From Salinibacterium sp. SWN248 (GTDB lineage Bacteria > Actinomycetota > Actinomycetes > Actinomycetales > Microbacteriaceae): 64,000 nucleotides of DNA. A program made the translations under genes and the position numbers. Location: contig NZ_JADYWW010000003.1 in assembly GCF_015864575.1 (NCBI RefSeq), forward strand, positions 1 to 64,000. Direction: 5' to 3'. The notes below the pieces were generated by a model. That model was not told the origin of the DNA. It saw only the letters and a program-made list of their open reading frames with translations, and did no database searches. Shown piece by piece: positions 26,611 through 35,317 of the stretch (position 1 is the stretch's first letter; each line of letters begins with the position of its first letter).

Positions 26611-27816
26611 TTAGAGGGCTAGCAGGCGTTTTAGCTGGGCGCTCACGAGCGCATCTTCAATCAGGAAGCCGTCGTGACCGAAGGGCGAATGGATGACATG
26701 CGGCAGCGCTCCATCGATATTGCCTGGCAGGTGCTCGGCAATGATCTCTTGGCCGGACACGGGGAAGAGTCGATCGCTGTCGATGCCTAGCACGAGCGCG
26801 GGCATCGTGGCGCGAGCCAGCGCTTGAGCGACGGTGCCGCGACCGCGCGCAATGTCGTGGGAGCTCATTGCTTCGACGAGAGTGACGTAACTATTGGCAT
26901 CGAAGCGGCGCGCAAATTTGTTGCCGTGAAAGTCGAGGTAACTTTCGACGGCGTAACGGCCACCCTTGCCCCACGGGCTCACGTCGCTTTGCCACGTGCG
27001 AGCGAAGCGTTCGTTGAGCTCGTCGGAAGAACGGTAGTTGAGCAGTGCGAGGCGACGCGCCAGAGCGAGCCCGCGGTGGGGCCCATCGCCATCGGCGGCA
27101 TCGTAGTAAGCACCATCGGCGAAGGCAGGGTCGGTACGTAACGACTCGACCTGAACCGAGTTGTGAGCGATCTGGTCGGCTGTGGAGACCGGCGGTGCGG
27201 CCAATATGGCAACTTTGTCGAGGCGATCCGGATGCGCGACCGCCCATTCCAGCGCGTGCATGCCACCCATCGAGCCGCCGATCACCGCGGCCCACTTGTC
27301 GATGCCGAGGGCGTCGCTCAGGGCGACCTGCGCGGCTACCTGATCGCGGATCGTGATGAAGGGAAAGCGAGCGCCGAACTCGGCTCCGTCGGGGGCGTGG
27401 GATGCCGGACCGGTGCTGCCCTGACAGCCGCCCAAGATATTGGGGGAGACGACGAACCAGCGGTCCGTGTCGATGGCTTTGCCTGGACCCACAAGATCGT
27501 TCCACCATCCGGCGGTAGCGTGTCCGTTTCCGGGGTTGCCCACAATGTGGCTGTCACCGGTGAGGGCGTGGGCGACGAGGATCGCGTTTGACGCGTCGTC
27601 GTTGAGAGTGCCGTGCGTTTCGTAAGCGATACGCGCTGACGGAAGGCGGCGGCTGAACTCCAGAGCGAGATCGGTGACGGTGACAAACTGACGGTGACCT
27701 ACCGGATCGCCCTCGCGCCACGCGCCCGTCGCCGGGGGCTTGCCGAGGAGCGAACGCACGTTTGCGTCAGTGATGAATGCCGAAGGAACAGTGTCTTCAG
27801 GTGTCTGCCAGTCCAT
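26611..27816 (-). CDS. metX: Homoserine O-acetyltransferase
   Basis: The 401-residue alpha/beta-hydrolase-fold enzyme acetylates L-homoserine in methionine synthesis. Visible are ILVAHALTGDSH (near residue 80), the nucleophile elbow GGSMGGMHALEW (near 180), an Asp in GIDSDRLFPV (near 345) and the terminal His in SPFGHDGFLIE (near 378). It lies downstream of metY on the same strand, 132 bases apart, and a strong hairpin lies between them. Homoserine is supplied by hom in this window. MetX rather than MetA fits the direct sulfhydrylation route by MetY. Confidence 0.94.
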   Translation of the reverse strand: MDWQTPEDTVPSAFITDANVRSLLGKPPATGAWREGDPVGHRQFVTVTDLALEFSRRLPSARIAYETHGTLNDDASNAILVAHALTGDSHIVGNPGNGHATAGWWNDLVGPGKAIDTDRWFVVSPNILGGCQGSTGPASHAPDGAEFGARFPFITIRDQVAAQVALSDALGIDKWAAVIGGSMGGMHALEWAVAHPDRLDKVAILAAPPVSTADQIAHNSVQVESLRTDPAFADGAYYDAADGDGPHRGLALARRLALLNYRSSDELNERFARTWQSDVSPWGKGGRYAVESYLDFHGNKFARRFDANSYVTLVEAMSSHDIARGRGTVAQALARATMPALVLGIDSDRLFPVSGQEIIAEHLPGNIDGALPHVIHSPFGHDGFLIEDALVSAQLKRLLAL

Positions 27817-27895
27817 GTCGTCTTAAGTATCGCGAACTATTCTGTGTGGCACGAAATTATTACGGAGCCAGCGGATGCCGACCACGTTAACGAGG

Positions 27896-27933
27896 CAGTG
27901 GCGGCAGTGCTCCGAAGAGCACTGCCGCCACTG
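27896..27933 (-). terminator. Strong hairpin between metY and metX
   Basis: A perfect 17-bp stem (CAGTGGCGGCAGTGCTC and its complement) closes on a CGAA tetraloop, 15 bases after the metY stop. No U-tract follows on the minus strand. It may end the metY transcript, attenuate metX, or stabilise the metY mRNA 3' end. Confidence 0.7.
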
Positions 27934-27948
27934 GTGAAGCCAGCAGTG

Positions 27949-29268
27949 TTAGACGCGGGCGCGCGCCTCTGCGGCGGTAGCGCGTGCGGCATCAAAACCA
28001 GTTTGCAGGTCGGCCTTGATGTCCTCGATGTTCTCGAGGCCCACCGAGAGTCGCACCAGTCCTGGTGTGACTCCGGCGGTCAACTGCTGCTCGGGGGAGA
28101 GCTGCGAGTGGGTCGTCGATGCGGGGTGAATGATGAGGCTGCGCACGTCACCGATGTTGGCGACGTGGCTGAAGAGCTCGACACTGTTCACGAACGAGCG
28201 GCCAGCATCCACTCCACCCTTGAGTTCGAAGGAGAGAACTCCACCGACCCCCTTGGGCGCGTATTTGTTGGCGTTCGCGTACCACGGGCTCGAGGGGAGT
28301 CCGGCGTAGTAGACCGTGTCAACGTCGTCGTGGCTGTCGAGCCATTCGGCGATTGCTTGAGCGTTCTGCACGTGACGTTCGATGCGCAGGCTGAGTGTTT
28401 CGATGCCCTGGATGAGCGAGAAAGCACTGTCGGGGGAGATGGCCGAGCCAAGGTCGCGCAGCAACTGAACGCGGGCCTTGATGATGTACGCGATGCCATC
28501 GCCAAGAACGCCGGTGTAGCTGGCGCCGTGGTACGACGGGTCAGGCTCGGTGAGACCGGGGAACTTGTCGACGTTCTTCGACCACTCGAACTTGCCGCCA
28601 TCGACGATGACTCCACCCAGAACCGTGCCGTGGCCGCCCAAGAACTTTGTGGCCGAGTGAACGATGATGTCGGCGCCGTGCTCGAACGGACGAATCAGGT
28701 ACGGAGTCGCAATGGTGTTGTCGACGATCAGCGGAACGCCAGCAGCGTGGGCAACGTCGGCGACGAGCTCGATGTCGAGCACGTTGATGCGCGGGTTACC
28801 GATGGTCTCCGCGAAGAGGAGCTTGGTGTTGGGGCGGATAGCAGCAGCCCACTCGGCAGCGTCATCCTGATTCTCAACGAAGGTCGTCTCAATGCCGAGC
28901 TTCGCGAGCGTGTACTTGAAGAGGTTGTAGGTTCCGCCGTAGACGGACGACGACGAGACGATGTGGTCGCCGGCCTGTGCGATGTTGAGCACGGCGAAAG
29001 TCGTTGCCGACTGGCCCGAAGCAAGCAACAGCGCTGCGGTTCCGCCTTCGAGGGCGGCTACGCGCTGCTCGACGACATCCTGGGTGGGATTCTGGATGCG
29101 GGTGTAGATGTTGCCGAATTCAGCCAGCGCGAAGAGGTTCTTAGCGTGATCCGCGTTATTGAACACATACGCGGTGGTCTTGTAGATCGGTGTTGCCCGC
29201 GAGTTGGTCGTGGGGTCAGGCTGCGCGCCCGAGTGGATCTGCTTGGTTTCAAAGTTCCAGTCGCTCAC
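27949..29268 (-). CDS. metY: O-acetylhomoserine sulfhydrylase
   Basis: The 439-residue PLP enzyme makes homocysteine from O-acetylhomoserine and sulfide. The N-terminal NFETKQIHSGAQPDP, TRIQNPTQDVVEQRVAALEGG (near 57), IVDNTIATPYLIRP and the PLP-lysine motif VHSATKFLGGHGT (near 205) are present. Start is GTG 29268 behind a perfect AGGAGG. A TAGAC-N6-GTCTC site lies 115 bases upstream and could be an McbR-type operator. Partner of metX downstream. Confidence 0.94.
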   Translation of the reverse strand: MSDWNFETKQIHSGAQPDPTTNSRATPIYKTTAYVFNNADHAKNLFALAEFGNIYTRIQNPTQDVVEQRVAALEGGTAALLLASGQSATTFAVLNIAQAGDHIVSSSSVYGGTYNLFKYTLAKLGIETTFVENQDDAAEWAAAIRPNTKLLFAETIGNPRINVLDIELVADVAHAAGVPLIVDNTIATPYLIRPFEHGADIIVHSATKFLGGHGTVLGGVIVDGGKFEWSKNVDKFPGLTEPDPSYHGASYTGVLGDGIAYIIKARVQLLRDLGSAISPDSAFSLIQGIETLSLRIERHVQNAQAIAEWLDSHDDVDTVYYAGLPSSPWYANANKYAPKGVGGVLSFELKGGVDAGRSFVNSVELFSHVANIGDVRSLIIHPASTTHSQLSPEQQLTAGVTPGLVRLSVGLENIEDIKADLQTGFDAARATAAEARARV

Positions 29269-29368
29269 GGCGGCCTCCTAGGTCGGTTGGTGGATCGGGA
29301 TGTCCGCCACACTGTGAGCCTAAGCAGGCCCCGTGGGGTGGTCAATCACTCGTGAAATATGTCGTAAC

Positions 29369-30463
29369 TCACCGTTTTTTAGTAGACAGATCTGTCTCTT
29401 TCGGCAAGGGGGCGAATACCCAGTTGGGTTTGGGCTCAATAATGGGCCGGAAAATCTTCTTGATCAGCGGCGTCGACAGCACGAGCGCGATACCGATGGA
29501 GCCGAGCACCATGCTCACGAGCCACATGGCCGAGGACCGTTCATCCAGCAGCAGTCCGCTTTCGCGCAGTGGATAAAGGACGAAGCTGTGCAGGAGGTAG
29601 ACGTACATGGTGGCTTGGCCGGCATCCGTGATCCACGTGTGGCGGCGAGGCACCAGAGCGAAGAACGATGCGCTCAGCAGGATGGCGAGCGCGATGAGGC
29701 CGAGCCGGACCGCACCAGCCCACCACTGGTCTTCGCCAAGCCCCTGGTAGGAGTCGTCGTAGAAGAACCAGAAGCGCAGATTGATCGTGCGCCACAGTTC
29801 AATGTTGCTGAGGATGATGGCGATCCACCCCAAGAAGATCGTGACCGCGAGGGCCCGAATGAGCCAGACCGAGCGTTCGGCGACCTTCCAGCGCTCCATG
29901 AGCTTCCACTCATTGAGTTTCCACCCCAGCACGAAGAAGGGCAGGATGCCGATGGCGCGAGAGAGCGAGAAGGTGCTGTCAACGTTGTCGAAGTACCCGA
30001 CACCGACGGAGCCGATGATTGCCCACAGCAGCGGCCAGCGCAATAGTGCGAGGTACGGGAGCACCAGGCGGAAGATGCCGAGAGCAAGAAGGAACCAGAG
30101 CGTCCAGCTGGGCTTCGACGGGTTCAGATCGGTTGTTCCCTCGGTAAAGAACTTCACGATTGACCAGATGGCTTCCATGATGAAATACGGCAGCAAAATG
30201 TCGGTAAGAACCCGACGCATCTGAAGCGCCGATGGCGGTCCGGGCTTCGAGAAATACCCACTGATGATCGCGAAGGCGGGCATGTGGAACGCGTAGATAA
30301 AGAGGTACAGCGCTAAGGCGTTGTTGGAGTCGTACGTGAGCCGCTGGATGCCGTGGCCAATCACCACGAGGGTGACGGCGAGAAAGCGCGCGTTGTCCCA
30401 GTGGGGGAGTCGCACTTTGGGGGCGCGCGCAGGCGGCGAAGTGGTGAGAGAAGCTCCGGTCAT
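29369..30463 (-). CDS. Acyltransferase 3 family membrane protein
   Basis: The 364-residue protein has about ten membrane segments. The N-terminal WDNARFLAVTLVVIGHG (near residue 21) and YAFHMPAFAIISGYFSK (near 56) are typical of the acyltransferase-3/fucose-4-O-acetylase-like branch, where the His in VVIGH is functionally important. Such proteins O-acetylate cell-surface sugars. A TACACT hexamer ends seven bases before the ATG, so the mRNA is probably leaderless. The C-terminal codons contain the palindrome AGACAGATCTGTCT noted as a possible McbR site. Confidence 0.86.
   Translation of the reverse strand: MTGASLTTSPPARAPKVRLPHWDNARFLAVTLVVIGHGIQRLTYDSNNALALYLFIYAFHMPAFAIISGYFSKPGPPSALQMRRVLTDILLPYFIMEAIWSIVKFFTEGTTDLNPSKPSWTLWFLLALGIFRLVLPYLALLRWPLLWAIIGSVGVGYFDNVDSTFSLSRAIGILPFFVLGWKLNEWKLMERWKVAERSVWLIRALAVTIFLGWIAIILSNIELWRTINLRFWFFYDDSYQGLGEDQWWAGAVRLGLIALAILLSASFFALVPRRHTWITDAGQATMYVYLLHSFVLYPLRESGLLLDERSSAMWLVSMVLGSIGIALVLSTPLIKKIFRPIIEPKPNWVFAPLPKETDLSTKKR
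29383..29398. promoter_or_regulatory. Possible McbR-type operator upstream of metY
   Basis: TAGAC-N6-GTCTC matches the corynebacterial McbR consensus TAGAC-N6-GTCTA at nine of ten fixed positions and contains the palindrome AGACAGATCTGTCT. McbR represses sulfur-amino-acid genes such as metY and hom. The site lies 115 bases upstream of metY, inside the last codons of the acyltransferase gene, so chance occurrence is possible. Confidence 0.4.
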
Positions 30464-30476
30464 TCGTTGAAGTGTA
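30464..30476 (-). promoter_or_regulatory. Probable -10 for leaderless acyltransferase transcript
   Basis: On the minus strand TACACT (30476-30471) is followed by seven bases and then the ATG at 30463. No Shine-Dalgarno is present. Confidence 0.55.
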
Positions 30477-30569
30477 ATCTGCGAGGCCGTGAGGTTCGTG
30501 TGCCTTTTCTCCAGTTGTGGGAACTAGATTGAACCGACAGTTCGCTGCAGGAACCCTTAGAGGAGACAC

Positions 30570-31562
30570 ATGACTACCGTGCTCGTTACCGGCGCCTCGG
30601 GCTTCATCGCTAAACACATCGTCCGCGAGCTGCTGGAGCATGACTACTCGGTGAAAGCCGCAGTGCGCTCCGGAACGGGACAGGCTCAAGTCGAGGCTTT
30701 GTTTCCCGGTGCCGACCTGAGCTTTGTCTCTCTCGACCTGCTCTCCGACGAGGGCTGGGCCGAGGCGATGGCTGGGGTGGATGTGCTGCTCCACACGGCA
30801 TCTCCGTTCCCGGTCGATGAGCCCAAAGATCCTCAGGAACTCATTCGTCCCGCTGTCGAGGGCACTCGGCGCGCACTGGTGGCGGCACAGGCCGCGGGAG
30901 TGCGCCGCGTCATCCTCACCTCCAGTTGCGCCGCAATCTATAAAGATTCCACCAAGCCGCGAATGGATGTCTCGACGCCCGCGAATTGGACAGACTCGAC
31001 GCATCCCGACACCACCGCTTATGAAGCATCCAAAACCTTGGCAGAGCGAGCGGCGTGGCAGTTCGTGGCCGAGCATCCTGAAATGCAGCTCACCACGATC
31101 AACCCGGGCGCTGTGTTTGGCCCGCCCATGGACGAGCACTACGCGACTTCTTTGGCGTACGTAGAGCGCTTCCTCGGGGGTGTTGACCCGGCTTACCCGA
31201 AGTCGAATCTGCCCATCGTGGATGTCCGTGACGTTGCCCGCATGCACGTCACAGCGATCGACAGTGCGGTGGCGATCGGCAAGCGGTATCCGGCGAATGC
31301 GGGCGCGATGATGATTGCTGAAGCGAGCACGGTACTCAAGAATGTCTATCCCGAGCGCAAGATCACGACTCGGCAATTGCCCAACTGGCTGGTGAAAATT
31401 GTGGCGCCGTTCAACCCCGCAGTGCGGGCCCTTGCCGGTTCCATTCAACGCAACCTTGACGTTGACGGCTCGGACGCCCCGCGTGACTTGGGCTTCACCT
31501 ACATTTCCTCCACCGACGCCATCCTGGCAACAGCCGAATATCTTGTAGCGAACGAGCGCTAG
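30570..31562 (+). CDS. NAD(P)-dependent extended SDR, dihydroflavonol-reductase type
   Basis: The 330-residue protein has the Rossmann motif VTGASGFIAKHIVREL (residues 5-20), VLLHTASPFP near 75, TSSCAAIY near 113 and the catalytic YEASK near 143, followed by NPGAVFGPPM. This pattern fits the 4-dihydromethyl-trisporate/dihydroflavonol reductase-like SDR group, whose bacterial members reduce aldehydes or ketones. The natural substrate is unknown. AGAGGAG precedes the ATG. It is divergent from the acyltransferase gene. Confidence 0.88.
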   Translation: MTTVLVTGASGFIAKHIVRELLEHDYSVKAAVRSGTGQAQVEALFPGADLSFVSLDLLSDEGWAEAMAGVDVLLHTASPFPVDEPKDPQELIRPAVEGTRRALVAAQAAGVRRVILTSSCAAIYKDSTKPRMDVSTPANWTDSTHPDTTAYEASKTLAERAAWQFVAEHPEMQLTTINPGAVFGPPMDEHYATSLAYVERFLGGVDPAYPKSNLPIVDVRDVARMHVTAIDSAVAIGKRYPANAGAMMIAEASTVLKNVYPERKITTRQLPNWLVKIVAPFNPAVRALAGSIQRNLDVDGSDAPRDLGFTYISSTDAILATAEYLVANER

Positions 31563-31619
31563 CGCCGCTGTTCCGTGCGCCAGTTCAGCATCCGGTGGCT
31601 GGGTGCTGGCCGGAGCCAC

Positions 31620-31631
31620 TACTTTTAAAGC
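31620..31631 (+). promoter_or_regulatory. Probable -10 for leaderless SDR transcript
   Basis: TACTTT (31620-31625) is followed by six bases and then the ATG at 31632. There is no purine-rich Shine-Dalgarno at a suitable distance. Confidence 0.55.
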
Positions 31632-32405
31632 ATGGCGATCAAGCGAGTAGTAGTTACCGGCGCAAGTTCAGGCATTGGCGAAGCGACTGCTCGCCGTTTC
31701 GTGAAGCACGGCTGGCAAGTCGTTGCTGTTGCGCGACGTGAGGAACGGCTCGCGGCGCTCGCAGCAGATACGGGCGTTGACACGTTCGTTGCCGATGTCA
31801 CGAAACAGGATGACGTCGACGCGCTCGCGGCCTTCTTGCGTAAGCTCGGCCCCATCCACGCTCTCGTCAACAACGCGGGTGGTGCGCTCGGCGTCGCCAG
31901 TGTTGAAGACAGCGACGCGGATGACTGGATCCGCATGTTCGACGTGAATGTTGTGGGAACGAAGCGAGTGACTAGTGCGCTGTTGCCGCTGTTGCGCGAA
32001 GGAATCGCGGAGGGCGATACGGCCAGCATCCTCATGGTCACCTCGATTGCGGCGACCGTGCCGTATGAAGGTGGCAGCGGCTACAACGCCGCGAAGTTTG
32101 CCCAGCATGCGCTCACGGCTGTGCTTCGGCTTGAGCTTGCGGGGGAGCCGATTCGGGTAATCGAGGTCGCTCCCGGCATGGTGAAGACCGAAGAATTCGC
32201 GCTCGTTCGTTTTGGCGGCGATGCTGCTAAGGCAGACACGGTGTACGACAACGTTCCCGACCCGCTCGTCGCTGACGACATCGCCGAAACGATCGTGCAC
32301 GCGATTGAGCTGCCGCCGTTTGTGAACCTTGACCTCATTACGATCAAGCCCGTGGCTCAGGCCGCGCCGCACAAGATGATTCGCGGCGAGCTCAAGCCGC
32401 GCTAG
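31632..32405 (+). CDS. Classical short-chain dehydrogenase, YdfG-like
   Basis: The 257-residue protein has TGASSGIGEATARRF (cofactor site, near residue 9), the NNAGGAL motif (near 80), a Ser in VTSIAATVPYEGG and the catalytic YNAAK (near 152), then APGMVKTEEF. It resembles the YdfG group of NADP-dependent serine/3-hydroxy acid dehydrogenases. The substrate is not shown by the sequence. Its stop overlaps that of the convergent MFS gene by four bases. Confidence 0.9.
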   Translation: MAIKRVVVTGASSGIGEATARRFVKHGWQVVAVARREERLAALAADTGVDTFVADVTKQDDVDALAAFLRKLGPIHALVNNAGGALGVASVEDSDADDWIRMFDVNVVGTKRVTSALLPLLREGIAEGDTASILMVTSIAATVPYEGGSGYNAAKFAQHALTAVLRLELAGEPIRVIEVAPGMVKTEEFALVRFGGDAAKADTVYDNVPDPLVADDIAETIVHAIELPPFVNLDLITIKPVAQAAPHKMIRGELKPR

Positions 32406-33898
32406 CGGGCTGCGTCGGTCTCGGACGTCTCGTCGGCCGCGTCGGCCGGCTCGATCTCCTCGATGTCGTCCACGACATCCGCGAAGGCCAGTTTCGGCAC
32501 CAAGAACAACAGCACCGCCGCAACGAGGGCGCCAGCGCCACAGATCGTGAAGACCGTCAGATAGCCGAAGAGGCTTGACGCGGTTTCAGTGACGGCGGAT
32601 GCCGCCCCGGCCAGCAGCACGATGGCGAAGATGGCGGAGGCGAACGAGCCACCGATCGTCTTCGTGGTGTTGGTCAGCGCCGTGGCGATGCCGGTCTGGC
32701 CGCGCGGAGCGGCCGCGGCGGCAGCAGCGGGGAGGGCGCCGACGAGCGCACCCGAGCCAAGGCCCGCGATGCTCATGTTGAGGAAGACGCTCAACACCGT
32801 GGTGTGGAACGGCAAGAACATCAGGTAGCCAGTGGCGACCAAGAACGTGGCCACGATGAGCGCGACGCGCGGGCTCTTCCACTTCGACAGAATCGGGAAC
32901 AGCAGCGCTCCCACGATCATCGAAACGAGGTACGCGCCGATGATGTACGAAATCTCATCCGATTCCATGCCGAGACCGTAGCCGTTGATCGGGTCGGTGC
33001 CGGCAAAGGTCGCGAGCGGTGCTTGGGCGCCGAGCAAGCTAATACCGACGAGGCCCGCCGTGAGCTGGATGGGCCACATGCTCGGGTCGCGCAGCATCCG
33101 AAGATCGATCGCAGGGTCTTTTTGGCGCAGTTCGTAGCGGCCCCACGGAATGAAGGTGGCGACACCGGCGAGCATGATGACGTACACCCACAGAGCCCCT
33201 GGCCCGTTGATGCGCAAGAACGTAAGCCCTGATGTGATGAGCAAGAGGCCGATCGTGAGGATCACGAAACCCCAGAAGTCGAGACTGCGGCCCGGGAGCG
33301 GTTTCGATTCGGGAACGCCGAACAGGATCACGAAGAAGACGATCGTAACGGCGATCGCAGGGATCATCAGAGTCTGTTGAACGTTCTCGCCGAAGGCTTT
33401 GAAGATGCGGCCGCCACCGAGGGCGCCCATGATGGCACCGGCTTCGAGAGCAACCACCAGGAATCCTGCGGCCCGACGGGTCTGTGATGCGCCCATGCCG
33501 GTGACGCGTCCACGGTCAAAGATCAGTGCGACTTCGAGCGGGAGCCAAACAACGTAGAAGCCTTGCAGAGCCCACGCAATCAAGAAGCTCGTGAAGTCAC
33601 CTGTGAACGCCAGCCACCAGGTTGCGCCGGCGGTCAGAACGGTCGAGATTAACAGGATGCGCTTGTGGCCATGCATGTCGCCGAGCTTCGCCAGAATCGG
33701 CACCACAATGGCGCTCAACAGCAGCTGGGCGGCTTCGAACCAGTTGAAGTCAGCATCGCGGATGCCGAGGTGATCCACGATGTCGGGGATCAGCGGGATG
33801 TAATACCCCTGAATGATTCCGCTCACCAGCTCGACGAAAAAGAGGTAGCCGATGAGGCCCATCGTGATGGCCCCGGATTTTCCGCGCAGGAATGACAT
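32402..33898 (-). CDS. MFS transporter, 14-helix exporter-like
   Basis: The 498-residue protein has about 14 hydrophobic segments. The loop LAKLGDMHGHKRILL (near residue 70) is the MFS motif A, and ALEAGAIMGALGGGRIF (near 150) resembles motif C of drug exporters. The C-terminus (about 475-498) is acidic and cytoplasmic. These features fit the DHA2-like efflux group, but the substrate is unknown. On the minus strand TAGCAT lies six bases before the ATG, suggesting a leaderless mRNA. It is divergent from ung. Confidence 0.86.
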   Translation of the reverse strand: MSFLRGKSGAITMGLIGYLFFVELVSGIIQGYYIPLIPDIVDHLGIRDADFNWFEAAQLLLSAIVVPILAKLGDMHGHKRILLISTVLTAGATWWLAFTGDFTSFLIAWALQGFYVVWLPLEVALIFDRGRVTGMGASQTRRAAGFLVVALEAGAIMGALGGGRIFKAFGENVQQTLMIPAIAVTIVFFVILFGVPESKPLPGRSLDFWGFVILTIGLLLITSGLTFLRINGPGALWVYVIMLAGVATFIPWGRYELRQKDPAIDLRMLRDPSMWPIQLTAGLVGISLLGAQAPLATFAGTDPINGYGLGMESDEISYIIGAYLVSMIVGALLFPILSKWKSPRVALIVATFLVATGYLMFLPFHTTVLSVFLNMSIAGLGSGALVGALPAAAAAAAPRGQTGIATALTNTTKTIGGSFASAIFAIVLLAGAASAVTETASSLFGYLTVFTICGAGALVAAVLLFLVPKLAFADVVDDIEEIEPADAADETSETDAAR

Positions 33899-33910
33899 GA
33901 ACGGATGCTA
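33899..33910 (-). promoter_or_regulatory. Probable -10 for leaderless MFS transcript
   Basis: On the minus strand TAGCAT (33910-33905) is followed by CCGTTC and then the ATG at 33898. Confidence 0.55.
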
Positions 33911-33930
33911 TCGGTATACAGGGCGAGCAT

Positions 33931-33942
33931 TAGCGTAGTGAC
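33931..33942 (+). promoter_or_regulatory. Probable -10 for leaderless ung transcript
   Basis: TAGCGT (33931-33936) is followed by AGTGAC and then the ATG at 33943. It stands almost back to back with the MFS -10; only 20 bases separate the two hexamers. Confidence 0.55.
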
Positions 33943-34611
33943 ATGGACTTGAGTAGTGTCGACCCCGGGTGGGCTCGCGAATTGCACCCGTTCGAGGGGC
34001 CGTTGGCGGCGGTTGGTGCGTTTCTTGATGCCGAGAGCGCAGCCGGGCGACCGTGGCTTCCTCAGCCGGATGCGGTACTGCGCGCCTTCACAACACCGTT
34101 CGATGAGGTGCGCGTGCTCGTTGTCGGCCAAGACCCGTATCCGACGCCGGGGCACGCCGTGGGGCTCGCGTTCTCGGCTGACCGCGGCGTGCGACCGCTA
34201 CCGCGGAGCCTCAGCAACATCTACAAGGAATTGCACGACGACCTCGGCATCCCGCCTGCAGCGCACGCTGACCTGAGTGCGTGGCAGACCCAGGGCGTGC
34301 TGTTGCTCAACAGGGTGCTGACGGTGCAGGCCGGGGTGACGGGCTCCCACCGCCGTCACGGTTGGGAAGAGATCACGGCTGCCGCGATTCGGGCGCTCGC
34401 GGCTCGGCCGCAGCCACTGGTTGCTGTGTTGTGGGGCAAGGATGCGGCAGCCGTCGCGCCATTGCTGGGGGATACACCGGCGATGGCGAGTGCTCACCCG
34501 AGCCCGCTGTCTGCGCGCCGCGGTTTCTTCGGTTCGAAGCCTTTTAGCAGGGTGAATGCGGCGCTTGAGGCGCAAGGGGTTGCACCTATTGACTGGCGCG
34601 TTGACCGGTAA
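33943..34611 (+). CDS. ung: Uracil-DNA glycosylase
   Basis: The 222-residue family-1 enzyme removes uracil from DNA. The water-activating motif [19 protein letters not shown] is near residue 61, [12 protein letters not shown] is near 121, VLWGKDA is near 163, and the minor-groove loop [18 protein letters not shown] is near 185. Length matches the family. Transcription is probably leaderless. It is divergent from the MFS gene. Confidence 0.95.
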   Translation: MDLSSVDPGWARELHPFEGPLAAVGAFLDAESAAGRPWLPQPDAVLRAFTTPFDEVRVLVVGQDPYPTPGHAVGLAFSADRGVRPLPRSLSNIYKELHDDLGIPPAAHADLSAWQTQGVLLLNRVLTVQAGVTGSHRRHGWEEITAAAIRALAARPQPLVAVLWGKDAAAVAPLLGDTPAMASAHPSPLSARRGFFGSKPFSRVNAALEAQGVAPIDWRVDR

Positions 34612-34699
34612 TTCGACCCCTAAAATTAAAGTCGCGACACCCCTCACCACCTGCAGGCCTCACCGCCTGCATCACTTTCACGACACTTCAGGAGCAGCT

Positions 34700-35206
34700 A
34701 TGGCACACCACTTTAGAGACGCCATCGCAGCCGACGATGCGGCGCTCGCCGAAATCTACGGCCACTACGTGAGTACGACCGTTGTCACCTTCGACATCGT
34801 CGAGGTCACCCCCGAGATCATGACCGCCAAGCGGGTTGGCGTCGAAGAGTCGGGGCTGCCGTTCATTGTTGCGGTTGACGAGAATGAGCGCGTTCTCGGC
34901 TATGCGGCGATGTTTCCGTGGCGCCCCAAAGCCGCCTATAAACGAACCGTGGAAGGTTCGATTTACCTTTCGCCGGCCGCCACCGGGCAGGGTGTTGGCG
35001 GTGCGCTACTCAACGAACTCATTGAGCGCGGACGTCAAGCCGGCATCCGCGAGATCATTGCCGTGATTTCGGATGACGGAGCCGACGCTTCGGTGCACCT
35101 TCACAAGAAACTGGGCTTCGAATCCATCGGACACCTCAAGCGCGTCGGTTTCAAGTTCGATCGTTGGGTCGGCACTTTCCTGATGCAGAAGTCGATCGAC
35201 GCGTAG
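34700..35206 (+). CDS. GNAT acetyltransferase, phosphinothricin/methionine-sulfone type
   Basis: From ATG 34700 the protein has 168 residues. Acetyl-CoA motifs are YLSPAATGQGVGGALLNELI (near residue 92) and IAVISDDGADASVHLHKKLGF (near 118); the N-terminal IYGHYVSTTVVTFD resembles the Pat/MddA/YncA group, which acetylates phosphinothricin or methionine sulfoximine. AGGAG precedes this ATG, and the earlier in-frame sequence overlaps ung. A terminator follows. Confidence 0.88.
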   Translation: MAHHFRDAIAADDAALAEIYGHYVSTTVVTFDIVEVTPEIMTAKRVGVEESGLPFIVAVDENERVLGYAAMFPWRPKAAYKRTVEGSIYLSPAATGQGVGGALLNELIERGRQAGIREIIAVISDDGADASVHLHKKLGFESIGHLKRVGFKFDRWVGTFLMQKSIDA

Positions 35207-35242
35207 CGCTTCGCCCACGAACCACGACATCACGAACACACG

Positions 35243-35280
35243 GATGCCCGGCCTCCCGCGAAGGGGAGAGCCGGGCATCT
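35243..35280. terminator. Bidirectional terminator between convergent genes
   Basis: The stem GATGCCCGGC pairs with GCCGGGCATC, and an inner CTCCC/GGGAG-like part extends it. It lies between the acetyltransferase gene and the ABC permease gene, which converge. Confidence 0.8.
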
Positions 35281-35317
35281 GCATCTCTGGGTTGGTCTGG
35301 CGACCTCAGCCTTCTCG

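Noticed and set aside
29269-29368. SAM riboswitch ahead of metY.
   Set aside because: I could not find the conserved core of SAM-I, SAM-II or SAM-IV in the leader.
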